NCBI GenBank assembly: GCA_002340765.1
Contig: DDMS01000051.1
Location: 1 to 22,262, forward strand
Source: Flavobacteriaceae bacterium UBA2540
GTDB taxonomy: Bacteria > Bacteroidota > Bacteroidia > Flavobacteriales > Flavobacteriaceae
DNA length: 22,262 bases
Direction: 5' to 3'
Below the pieces are notes generated by a model. That model was not told the origin of the DNA, searched no databases, and was given only the letters and a program-made list of their open reading frames with translations. Positions 15,366 through 22,262 of this stretch are shown one piece after another. Each line of letters opens with the position of its first letter. The stretch's first letter is position 1. The position numbers and the translations under genes are program-made.

Positions 15366-16670
15366 TTATTGAGCAGCAATTTTTAACATGGATTCATACA
15401 AACGTTTCCATCCTTTCCAACGCAAATAATCGCTCAAACTTTCGTTGTGAAATAAAGTAATAAAGGTTCCTTGAACGGCTTTTACTTCATTTTTTAAATC
15501 CCTAATTTTTCCCAAAGATTGCTTTGGCGTTAGTTTCATATAATCGTTCAAAGTAGTATCCATCAAGGCAAAAGGAAAAACTTTTAAAGGTGTTTGAATT
15601 TCAAAATCCAAATCATAAAAATAAAAAGGCGTGCAAGTGCTTGCTCTAAAACCCACATGACTTGCATATCCCATAGAATAATCTTCTTCAATTTCTAAAT
15701 CAATTAAACTTTGATAGGTTTCCGGCAAGCTAAAACGCAAATAATGTTGTCTTGTTCTTTTCACAGACATGTTCGTAATATTCTCTAAACGCTCTTTTTC
15801 TTTTTTCAAAAGCGCAGCATCTTGCATTGTATAATATGAAGGATGCAAACCAACTGAGGCATAATCAACCATATCTTTTATAAGCAAACGAAATTTTTGT
15901 TTTGATGCAGAAACATTGGTGTCAAAACTAGTGTAATTACCTATCAAAAAGAAAAAAATAGTTTGAACATTGTGCTCTTTTTTTAAACGTAATAGTTTTT
16001 GAAAAGTGTTAAAAGGATCTACTCTTAGGTTTAGCAGCACAAAGAGTCGATAAATCACCTCCATGATTTTTAAACTTAAAATATCGTTCACAAAACCACC
16101 AACACTTCTTACCAAACTTTTGTATTTGTAGGCAAAAGCGTTGTCAACGTCAATAGTAGAAATATATTTATACGTTCTTTTTTTGAATGGATATGCTGGA
16201 AATCGCTCTTGAAGTATTTTCAAAAATTTAAACGCCCAAATATCCACCACAGGTTTTTCTAAAAAACGGTATTTATATGCCAAACTTTGGGTTGCTGAAT
16301 AACGACCATGAATATCTTTTACATGGGGCAAATATTCTTCATATCGAGAAATCAACACAAAACTTGCCGCGAAAATATCATAAGGAATTACAGATTTTTT
16401 ACTTGTTGTAAAAAAACAAGGCACATCATCCCAATTTTGTATACTAATTTCCAAATCATTCATTCCTTGTTCAAAAAGCATTTCATGACTTTTGATGTAA
16501 AATTCATTGCCCAAAGGCGATTTTGTGTAGCTTAATTTAGGCCCATCATATTCTTCAAATTCCTCAATTTTGGTTGTAAAGTTTACAGGAATCATCAAAA
16601 TCCTTAAAAAAATATGCCTGAAAATATAGCGAACTCTTGGCGTTATTTTATGAGTGTAAATTAGAATCAA
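15366..16670 (-). CDS. Polysaccharide deacetylase-family protein (DUF7033-type N-terminus)
   Basis: This protein of about 434 residues has an N-terminal region (1-165) of the DUF7033 kind often fused to polysaccharide deacetylase domains in Bacteroidota (GPKLSYTKSPLGNEFYIK; FAASFVLISRYEEY). The NodB-like domain follows. STIDVDNAFAYKYK holds the metal-site Asp pair (about 174 and 176), VGLHPSYY holds a His (about 275), and RQHYLRFSLP holds an Arg (about 311). ITLFHNESLSDY near residue 405 is the last conserved block. It probably removes acetyl groups from an amino sugar, although HxxxH is not seen in its classic form, so the active site may differ. The only start fitting the conserved N-terminus MILIYTHKITPR is TTG at 16668-16670; the next ATG is 25 codons later. 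It is co-transcribed with the acyltransferase. Confidence 0.78.
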   Translation of the reverse strand: MILIYTHKITPRVRYIFRHIFLRILMIPVNFTTKIEEFEEYDGPKLSYTKSPLGNEFYIKSHEMLFEQGMNDLEISIQNWDDVPCFFTTSKKSVIPYDIFAASFVLISRYEEYLPHVKDIHGRYSATQSLAYKYRFLEKPVVDIWAFKFLKILQERFPAYPFKKRTYKYISTIDVDNAFAYKYKSLVRSVGGFVNDILSLKIMEVIYRLFVLLNLRVDPFNTFQKLLRLKKEHNVQTIFFFLIGNYTSFDTNVSASKQKFRLLIKDMVDYASVGLHPSYYTMQDAALLKKEKERLENITNMSVKRTRQHYLRFSLPETYQSLIDLEIEEDYSMGYASHVGFRASTCTPFYFYDLDFEIQTPLKVFPFALMDTTLNDYMKLTPKQSLGKIRDLKNEVKAVQGTFITLFHNESLSDYLRWKGWKRLYESMLKIAAQ

Positions 16671-16671
16671 A

Positions 16672-16723
16672 ATTGATTATGAGTATTTTTTATTTTTATT
16701 GATTATGAATATTTTTTATTGGT
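16672..16723. repeat. Imperfect 26-bp tandem duplication upstream of the deacetylase gene
   Basis: 16672-16697 and 16698-16723 are 26-base units sharing 23 bases (each starts ATTGATTATGA). They sit immediately before the deacetylase start on the minus strand, so they fall in its promoter or leader. Confidence 0.7.
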
Positions 16724-16754
16724 AATCATTTATAATTGTTATATTTTTATATTG

Positions 16755-16802
16755 TTACATTGCTTCATTGATACATTGATACATTGATACATTGATACAT
16801 TA
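16755..16802. repeat. 8-bp tandem repeat at the radC stop codon
   Basis: Six 8-base units are read as TTACATTG, CTTCATTG, three perfect ATACATTG and ATACATTA. The final unit contains the radC stop codon (TAA on the minus strand, 16800-16802). The three perfect units suggest recent slippage growth; the outer units are degenerate. Confidence 0.85.
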
Positions 16803-17486
16803 TAAAACCCCTTCATCAGCAAAGCTAAAATAGGCATTTTCGGTGATTATCAAATGATCCAAGAGTTTTATATCTAAAGTTGTTCCTGCATTTTTTATTT
16901 TTTGAGTCAAATGAAGGTCTGCATCACTGGGTTTTAGTTTACCTGAAGGATGATTGTGACACACAATAATCGCTACTGAAAACAACTCTAAGGCTTGTTT
17001 AAAAAGCAATCTCACATCCACCACAGTAGCTGTTAATCCGCCTTTACTGACTTGATGTTTTGCCAATACTTTATTTGAATTGTTCAAAAAAAGCACCCAA
17101 AATTCTTCGTGAGACAAATCGCCAATAATGGGTTGCATGGCATGAAAAACATCTTTGCTTCCCGTAATTTTTAGTTTTTCGGTTAGGGCTTCAAATTGTC
17201 TTCTCTTGCCCAATTCGAGTGCTGCAATGATATTCACTGCTTTTGCGTCTCCAATTCCTTTGAAAGTAATCAATTTTTCGGAAGATAATTTTGCCAACTC
17301 ATTGATATTACCCTCAACAGATTGTAAAATACGTTGAGAAAGTGCCACAGCGCTTTCATTTCTGTTTCCTGAGCCAATCAAAATCGCCAGTAATTCAGCA
17401 TCAGACAACACCAATTTTCCTTTGGCAATCAATTTTTCACGAGGCCTGTCATCCAAAGCCCATGATTTTATTGTAAACTTTTCCAT
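16800..17486 (-). CDS. radC: RadC-family JAMM/MPN+ protein
   Basis: This 228-residue protein has an N-terminal helix-hairpin-helix region (residues about 30-95, LITFKGIGDAKAVNIIAALE) and a C-terminal JAB/JAMM metalloprotein domain. The metal-site motif is CHNHPSGKLKPSDAD with His177, His179 and Asp190, and an upstream Glu in HEEFW. The ATG at 17486 gives MEKFTIKSWALDDRPREKL, the classical RadC start. A TTG ten codons upstream is rejected. The name DNA repair protein RadC is historical: the E. coli phenotype was later traced to another gene, and the biochemical role remains unclear. It is divergent from trkA and ends inside an 8-bp tandem repeat. Confidence 0.9.
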   Translation of the reverse strand: MEKFTIKSWALDDRPREKLIAKGKLVLSDAELLAILIGSGNRNESAVALSQRILQSVEGNINELAKLSSEKLITFKGIGDAKAVNIIAALELGKRRQFEALTEKLKITGSKDVFHAMQPIIGDLSHEEFWVLFLNNSNKVLAKHQVSKGGLTATVVDVRLLFKQALELFSVAIIVCHNHPSGKLKPSDADLHLTQKIKNAGTTLDIKLLDHLIITENAYFSFADEGVL

Positions 17487-17566
17487 GTAGATTTTTTTTA
17501 AAAATAGAAAAAACAAATCAATTACGAAAAAAAACTCCCATTTTTCAATTTATAATCAAGACTTTA

Positions 17567-17574
17567 TATCTTTG
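17567..17574 (+). promoter_or_regulatory. -7 promoter box of trkAH
   Basis: TATCTTTG is a perfect TAnnTTTG match followed by GCAATC, placed 24 bases before the trkA ATG. This yields a leader of about 20 bases. The -33 region (TTTTTC around 17541-17546) is weak. Confidence 0.6.
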
Positions 17575-17598
17575 CAATCTTATTTAGACCTATTTAAG

Positions 17599-18945
17599 AT
17601 GAAAATAATTATAGCTGGTGCTGGAGATGTCGGATTTCATTTAGCAAAACTGCTTTCTTACGAGTCTCAAGATACCTATATCATTGATTTTGATGGAGAC
17701 CGCTTAAACTATATCAACAATCATTTGGATGTGATTACCAAAAAAGGCGATGCAACTTCCATTAAATTATTGAAAGAAATTGGTATTGAAAAAGCAGATT
17801 TATTGATTGCTGTTACCGATAGTCAAAATACCAATTTTACGATTTCAGTAATTGGAAAATCTTTGGGTGCCAAAAAAACAATTGCACGAATTGACAATCC
17901 CGAATTTTTGAATAATTGCGAAATCGATTTTAAAAAATTTGGTGTCGATTTTATGATTTCTCCCCAAGAATTGGCTGCAAACGAAATTAAAATGTTGCTA
18001 AATCAGGCATCATTTAATGATACTGTTGCTTTTGAAAGTGGAATTTTTAATGTTTTAGGTGCCGTTTTAACCTATAAATCGCCTTTGGTTGATTTGAAAG
18101 TAAAAGAAGCTAGAGTTCGATTTTCTTCTATAGATTACGTGGCAATTGCCATCAAAAGAGAAAATGTTTCGCAAACAATTATTCCCAGAGGTGACACTAC
18201 TTTCGAATTGCATGACCAAGTATATTTTTCGGTACCAAATTATAGTATGAAAGATTTGTATCCAATCTTAGGAAAAGAACAATTCAATATCAAAAATGTC
18301 ATGATTTTAGGTGGAAGTAGCATTGGCGAAAAAACCGCTAGAAACCTTAGTAAAGACAATTTTATTGTAAAATTAATCGAAAAAGACAAAGACAAAGCTG
18401 CTGCACTTGCTGAAGAATTAAGTGATACTCTTGTCATCAATGGTGATGGACAAAATCTTGAATTGTTGGAAGAAGAAAACATTCGTCAAACAGATGCTTT
18501 TATTGCAGTGACTGGAAATTCTGAAACCAATATCATGTCTTGCTTGGTAGCAAAATCAAAAGGGGTTAAAAAAACCATCGCATTGGTAGAAAATATGGAT
18601 TATATCGATATTTCTCAAGCCATTGGTATTCAATCTTTGATTAATAAAAAACTAATTGCAGCCAGCAATATTTTCAAACATATTCGAAAAGGTGAAATTC
18701 TAGACATGGCAAATTTGCACAATATTGATGCTGAAGTCTTTGAATTTGAAGTACTAGAAAATACAAAAGTGACCGAAAAACCCATCAAAGATTTACGTTT
18801 TCCTAGAGATGCCGTTTTTGCAGGAATTATTAGAGATGGAAAAGCTTTGATGCCTGGTGGAAATGCACAAATTAAAGCTGGTGACAAAGTGATTATTTTT
18901 TGCTTGCCAGAATCTATTGAAACTGTAGAGGGTTTTTTCAACTAA
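17599..18945 (+). CDS. trkA: Trk potassium uptake regulatory subunit TrkA
   Basis: This 448-residue cytoplasmic protein binds NAD(H) and nucleotides and gates the TrkH potassium channel. It has the duplicated RCK layout. The first Rossmann domain has glycine loop GAGDVG (7-12) and acidic Asp30 at the end of strand 2. A TrkA-C domain follows at about 140-225. The second Rossmann domain carries GGSSIG (238-243), and a second TrkA-C domain lies at about 370-448 (AGDKVIIFCLPESIETVEGFF). The ATG at 17599 gives the canonical MKIIIAGAGDVG. An in-frame TTG at 17572 lies inside the -7 box and is rejected. It is separated from trkH by four bases. Confidence 0.95.
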   Translation: MKIIIAGAGDVGFHLAKLLSYESQDTYIIDFDGDRLNYINNHLDVITKKGDATSIKLLKEIGIEKADLLIAVTDSQNTNFTISVIGKSLGAKKTIARIDNPEFLNNCEIDFKKFGVDFMISPQELAANEIKMLLNQASFNDTVAFESGIFNVLGAVLTYKSPLVDLKVKEARVRFSSIDYVAIAIKRENVSQTIIPRGDTTFELHDQVYFSVPNYSMKDLYPILGKEQFNIKNVMILGGSSIGEKTARNLSKDNFIVKLIEKDKDKAAALAEELSDTLVINGDGQNLELLEEENIRQTDAFIAVTGNSETNIMSCLVAKSKGVKKTIALVENMDYIDISQAIGIQSLINKKLIAASNIFKHIRKGEILDMANLHNIDAEVFEFEVLENTKVTEKPIKDLRFPRDAVFAGIIRDGKALMPGGNAQIKAGDKVIIFCLPESIETVEGFFN

Positions 18946-18949
18946 AAAA

Positions 18950-20449
18950 ATGGGGAGTTTAAATTTTAAAATCATTTATCGTTTTTTAGGAATTACAGCA
19001 ATCTTAAACGGATTGTTCATGTTTATTTCCTTTCCTTTCAGTTTTTTTAATGACGAAAAAGAGGCTTGGGGAATTTTAAATGCAGGGATAATTACCGTTT
19101 TTATTGGATATATGCTGTTCTATTTCAACAAAACAAAAAACACCCACATTCACAAAAAAGAAGGGTATTTGATTGTTACATTGGGTTGGCTCACACTCAC
19201 ATTTACAGGAATGTTGCCCTATTTATTGTCTGGTGCCATTCCCAATCTTGCCAACGCAATTTTCGAAACTATTTCTGGATATTCAACAACTGGAGCTTCT
19301 ATTTTAACAGATATTGATGGCACATCCAAAGGAATTCTTTTTTGGAGAAGTGCCACACATTGGATTGGTGGTATGGGAATTATTGTGCTGACAATTGCGA
19401 TTTTGCCATTGTTAGGCATTGGCGGAATGCAACTTTTCATGGCAGAAGCACCTGGTCCATCTGCTGACAAATTGCATCCAAGAATTACAGATACTGCAAA
19501 ACGACTGTATTTGATTTATGTGTCGCTCACGTTTGCAGAGTTTTTTCTACTAAAAATGGCTGGAATGACTTGGTTTGATGCCATCAATCATGCCATGGCA
19601 ACCATGAGTACAGGCGGTTTTTCGACCAAAACAGATAGTGTTGCGTTTTATAACGGGCAACCTTTGATACAATATATCATCATCTTTTTTATGATTGTGG
19701 CAGGCACCAATTTTGTCTTGTCCTATTATGCCTTAAAAGGCAAATTGCAAAAAGTGTTTCAAAGTGAAGAATTCAATTATTATTTCTTCGGAATTTTGGG
19801 CGTAACTGCCATTGTTGCTGTTCTTATTTTGTTTTTTCAAGACCCAAATTTAAACACAGTGTTGGCACATCCTGAGGTATATGGCAAAACCGAAAGTGCT
19901 TTTCGGCATGCCCTATTCATGGTAACATCAGTGGTCACCACCACAGGATTTGTGACTGCAGATTTTACCATGTGGAATTATTTTGCCACAGGTATTTTCT
20001 TCGCCTTGTTTTTCACAGGAGGTTCAGCTGGCTCTACAAGTGGAGGCGTGAAAGTGGTGAGACACATTATTATGCTAAAAAACAGTTTTTTAGAATTCAA
20101 AAAAGCACTGCATCCCAATGCGATTATCCCTGTGCGCTATGATGGCAAATCTGTAAACCCACAAATTGTTTTCAACATTTTGTCGTTTTTTATCATTTAC
20201 ATGCTTATTTTCATTTTGGCTTCAGTGACCTTGACTTTTTTAGGATTGGACTTCATGTCTGCTTTGGGTGCATCAGCTTCTTGTTTGGGGAATATTGGCC
20301 CTGCCATTGGCTCAGTAAGCCCTGTTGACAACTACCATCATTTGTCAGATGCTGCAAAATATTTTTGCTCTTTTTTGATGTTGATTGGGCGTTTAGAACT
20401 TTTTACCGTATTGATTTTGTTTACGCCTTTCTTTTGGAGTAAGAATTAG
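18950..20449 (+). CDS. trkH: Trk potassium transporter membrane subunit TrkH
   Basis: This 499-residue inner-membrane protein forms the potassium pore of the Trk system. The four P-loops are visible, each with its selectivity glycine: STTGAS (112-117), MSTGGFST (219-226), TTTGFV (330-335) and SCLGNIGP (444-451). The conserved intramembrane gating loop GGSAGSTSGGVK lies at 357-368. About ten membrane segments with two extra N-terminal segments fit the TrkH/KtrB superfamily. The ATG lies four bases after the trkA stop, so the subunits are co-expressed. No terminator directly follows; the first hairpin lies about 240 bases downstream. Confidence 0.95.
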   Translation: MGSLNFKIIYRFLGITAILNGLFMFISFPFSFFNDEKEAWGILNAGIITVFIGYMLFYFNKTKNTHIHKKEGYLIVTLGWLTLTFTGMLPYLLSGAIPNLANAIFETISGYSTTGASILTDIDGTSKGILFWRSATHWIGGMGIIVLTIAILPLLGIGGMQLFMAEAPGPSADKLHPRITDTAKRLYLIYVSLTFAEFFLLKMAGMTWFDAINHAMATMSTGGFSTKTDSVAFYNGQPLIQYIIIFFMIVAGTNFVLSYYALKGKLQKVFQSEEFNYYFFGILGVTAIVAVLILFFQDPNLNTVLAHPEVYGKTESAFRHALFMVTSVVTTTGFVTADFTMWNYFATGIFFALFFTGGSAGSTSGGVKVVRHIIMLKNSFLEFKKALHPNAIIPVRYDGKSVNPQIVFNILSFFIIYMLIFILASVTLTFLGLDFMSALGASASCLGNIGPAIGSVSPVDNYHHLSDAAKYFCSFLMLIGRLELFTVLILFTPFFWSKN

Positions 20450-20691
20450 AAGGATATTTTTTGAATAAAACAGTTACTTTTCTAATAATTTTAAGAATAT
20501 TTCAGATTATTTAAAAAAACTTATATACTCAAATAATTTATGCTAATGTGGGACAAAAAGTCTTACGTTATTCCTATTTGCAAAATATTTTGAATTTTTG
20601 GTACGCATCCAAATTATAAAACACAAAATGTTGGGGTGTATGAAATTAAGGTAGACAAACAAGAAAATAGCAATTTTAATACAAATACCCG

Positions 20692-20727
20692 AACGCCTCA
20701 TAAATTATGAGGCGTTTACTGTTTTTT
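20692..20727 (+). terminator. Intrinsic terminator downstream of trkH
   Basis: AACGCCTCAT (20692-20701) pairs perfectly with ATGAGGCGTT (20707-20716), loop AAATT, followed by TACTG and six T. The T-run begins five bases after the stem. It lies about 240 bases after the trkH stop and may end that transcript or an unrecognised small RNA. Confidence 0.75.
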
Positions 20728-20850
20728 GGAGAACATTTATCTTTAAATTTTACGAATCTCAAAATTTTTACACCCTATTTTTAACACATAAATAATATTG
20801 AAACCCTTATTTTAAGAGAACGTTATATTACTGTTAACTAGGGTTTTCCC

Positions 20851-20882
20851 TTGGTTTTTATTAGAATATTTCTTTAGTTTAG
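20851..20882 (+). promoter_or_regulatory. Probable promoter of the secreted Calx-beta protein gene
   Basis: A TTG at 20851-20853 is followed after 21 bases by TAGTTTAG (20875-20882), one mismatch from TAnnTTTG. The transcript would start near 20887, leaving a leader of about 15 bases before the ATG at 20903. Confidence 0.4.
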
Positions 20883-20902
20883 CAGTCTAAAAAATATATT
20901 AT

Positions 20903-22262
20903 ATGAAACAAAAAAACATTTTAAAAATTGCTTTGTTCTTTTTACTAATCTCGGGGGGGGTTGGTTATGGACAAATTTTATCTGAAACATTTGATGATGC
21001 ATCTAAATTCACATCTAGTGAAGGATTCTATTCAGATGGTTCTGGAGATTATTTTGGTATATTTGATCCTGTCGGGTCTACTGATAATTTTGGCGCTGGT
21101 TCGCAACCTTCAAATATTCCAGCTTTTACAGGTTTTAATGGGAATTTTTTAGTAGGAGAGGACTTAAATGGTGATGGAACAGCTGCAAACCAAACTTTAA
21201 CTTGGTCAGGTTTAAACATTGCGGGCTATACTGATTTAACCTTTTCTGTAAAACTTGGAGCATCAAATGGTTTTGATTCAACTGATTTTATAAGATTAGA
21301 AGTAAGTATTGATGGTGGATCATATACAAATATATCCTCATTTACGGTTGCTTCTGGCTCTAATCAGTTTCCAACAGACGGTGTTACAACACTTAGCCTA
21401 GCTGCGCAAACTATAACAGGTTCTATTGTTGGGACTGGAACTTCTATGAATTTAAGATTATCTGTAACAGCAGAAGCAGGTAGTGAAGAATTTGCTGTTG
21501 ATGATATTGTAATTAATGGAACATTAGCTACTTCTGACCCAGTTATTGGTTTTGATGCAGCTACAAGTGCAGAAACAGAAACAAATGCTACTTTTGAAGT
21601 ATTGGTACCTGTAACCGTTTCTAATTATGGTTCAGATCAAATAGATGTTTCTGTAGCTGTAACAGGAACTGCTGAAGTTTCAGATTACACATTAAACACA
21701 GCATCACTTTCTTTTACAGGAAATGGTTCTCAAAACATTTCTATTAATATCAATCCTGATTCAGATGATTTTGATGATGAAACTATCATTTTAACCATAA
21801 CAGAAACAAGTAGTGTTACTGGTTTAGTTATTTCGCAAAGTACTCACACAATAACAGTAACAGAAGATGACACTGCTCCTTCTATAGGTTTTGGTGCCGC
21901 AACAAGTTCAGAGAATGAAACGGATGTAACATTTACAAGTGCGAACATTCCGATTACGGTGGCAAATTATTCAGGAACACAAATTGATATCAATGTTTCT
22001 GTAACAGGTGGTACTGCTGAAGTAGGTGACTATACATTTACTTCACCAACAGCTTTATCATTTACAGGTAATGGTACTCAAAATATTACAGTTGACATTA
22101 ACGATGATGCAGATACTAATGATGAAACCATCATTTTTACCATTACTGAAACAAGTACTGTGACTGGATTGGTGATTTCACAAGCTACACATACGTTAAC
22201 TATTTTGGATGATGAAGCTCCAGCAGCTTATGCAGGTGTGGGAACTTTCGTAAAAATTACAG
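20903..22262 (+). CDS. Large secreted protein with Calx-beta repeats (5' part, cut by window end)
   Basis: The frame from the ATG at 20903 stays open to the window edge, giving 453 residues of a longer protein. A Sec signal peptide (MKQKNILKIALFFLLISGGVGYG) leads to mature QILSETFDDA. Residues about 24-211 form a beta-rich, jelly-roll-like domain with an acidic loop EDLNGDGTAAN that could bind calcium. Two Calx-beta-type repeats follow at 212-324 and 325-437 (113-residue period), both containing SFTGNG, DDETII (NDETII in the second), TITETS and VTGLVIS. After them comes YAGVGTFVKIT, the start of another domain. Such architecture fits a cell-surface or type IX-secreted protein, but the C-terminal sorting domain is outside the window. 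Eight consecutive G (20953-20960) lie within the signal-peptide codons. Function is unknown. Confidence 0.85.
   Translation, partial: MKQKNILKIALFFLLISGGVGYGQILSETFDDASKFTSSEGFYSDGSGDYFGIFDPVGSTDNFGAGSQPSNIPAFTGFNGNFLVGEDLNGDGTAANQTLTWSGLNIAGYTDLTFSVKLGASNGFDSTDFIRLEVSIDGGSYTNISSFTVASGSNQFPTDGVTTLSLAAQTITGSIVGTGTSMNLRLSVTAEAGSEEFAVDDIVINGTLATSDPVIGFDAATSAETETNATFEVLVPVTVSNYGSDQIDVSVAVTGTAEVSDYTLNTASLSFTGNGSQNISININPDSDDFDDETIILTITETSSVTGLVISQSTHTITVTEDDTAPSIGFGAATSSENETDVTFTSANIPITVANYSGTQIDINVSVTGGTAEVGDYTFTSPTALSFTGNGTQNITVDINDDADTNDETIIFTITETSTVTGLVISQATHTLTILDDEAPAAYAGVGTFVKIT
20953..20960 (+). repeat. G8 homopolymer in signal-peptide codons
   Basis: Eight consecutive G encode the Ser-Gly-Gly-Val junction of the signal peptide. 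With eight G the frame continues to the window edge. With seven G it enters a frame ending at 21152. With nine G it stops after about seven further codons. The tract is a candidate contingency locus. Confidence 0.8.

Larger units (their letters stand above)
20450..20902. other. Gene-free spacer of 453 bases
   Basis: No convincing gene is seen. The frame from 20594 to 20710 is open for 38 codons but has no good start and ends inside the terminator, so it is at most a remnant. The region holds a terminator (20692-20727), a 13-base imperfect direct repeat (ACCCTATTTTTAA at 20772-20784 and ACCCTTATTTTAA at 20803-20815, 31 bases apart) and a probable promoter for the secreted protein. Confidence 0.6.

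Noticed and set aside
16755..16802. CRISPR-like array
   Set aside because: The units are 8 bases with no spacers; it is a simple tandem repeat.
16800..17486. RadC as a marker of a mobile or defence island
   Set aside because: RadC-like genes also occur in mobile elements, but here it has the full-length chromosomal form with its helix-hairpin-helix region and lies among housekeeping genes with no integrase or transposase.
17487..17516. N-terminal extension of RadC
   Set aside because: The residues are low-complexity hydrophobic, and MEKFTIKSW from the ATG at 17486 is the family start.
17572..17598. N-terminal extension of TrkA from TTG 17572
   Set aside because: That TTG is part of the perfect -7 box TATCTTTG; the family start is the ATG at 17599.
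20594..20710. Possible gene remnant reading FGTHPNYKTQNVGVYEI
   Set aside because: The segment is open for 38 codons but has no good start, has stops just upstream, and ends inside the terminator stem. This is within chance for such a spacer.
20961..21152. Open frame of 63 codons starting near the G8 tract
   Set aside because: It is the +1 shadow of the secreted protein. The frame starting at 20903 has a signal peptide and stays open to the edge with clear Calx-beta repeats. It matters only as the product of a G7 variant.

Overview
The window is AT-rich DNA from the chromosome of a Bacteroidota member, most likely a marine-type Flavobacteriaceae; I cannot name the genus. The evidence is a SusC/SusD pair, lipoproteins with short flavobacterial-type lipoboxes, a DUF5723 protein, promoter boxes of the Bacteroidota TAnnTTTG type, and start codons that rarely have a Shine-Dalgarno sequence. 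I see no rRNA, tRNA, CRISPR array, transposase, integrase or phage gene.

Layout. (1) 1-5876 on +: an outer-membrane uptake locus. A regulatory region with a striking double palindrome precedes susC, susD, an internal terminator and a two-domain lipoprotein, followed by a second terminator. No glycoside hydrolase lies beside the pair, so the substrate cannot be read from context. (2) 5892-8688: housekeeping genes. These are a SpoU-type 23S rRNA 2'-O-methyltransferase (+), a rhomboid protease (-) and the AAA+ ATPase RarA (+). (3) 8685-12081 on -: a HAD nucleotidase (yjjG type), then a tight operon of a lipoprotein, a DUF5723 outer-membrane protein and a secreted protein of unknown function. (4) 12117-16670: a small polysaccharide locus arranged tail to tail. 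A GT4 glycosyltransferase and a flippase (+, translationally coupled) meet a polysaccharide deacetylase-like protein and a FemAB/GNAT acyltransferase (-, zero gap). (5) 16672-17486: short tandem repeats and a RadC-family JAMM protein (-). (6) 17567-20449 on +: the potassium uptake operon trkA-trkH. (7) 20450-20902: a 453-base gap holding a terminator and probably a promoter. (8) 20903 to the right edge on +: the start of a large secreted protein with Calx-beta repeats. It is interrupted by the window end and carries an unusual tract of eight G in its signal-peptide codons.

Most genes are ordinary for the family. Points deserving a second look are the G8 tract (possible phase variation), the two palindromes upstream of susC, the undescribed lipoprotein/DUF5723/secreted protein operon, the non-ATG starts concentrated in the polysaccharide genes, promoter boxes placed so that several mRNAs may be leaderless, and 7-bp and 8-bp tandem repeats that begin exactly at the stop codons of two genes.
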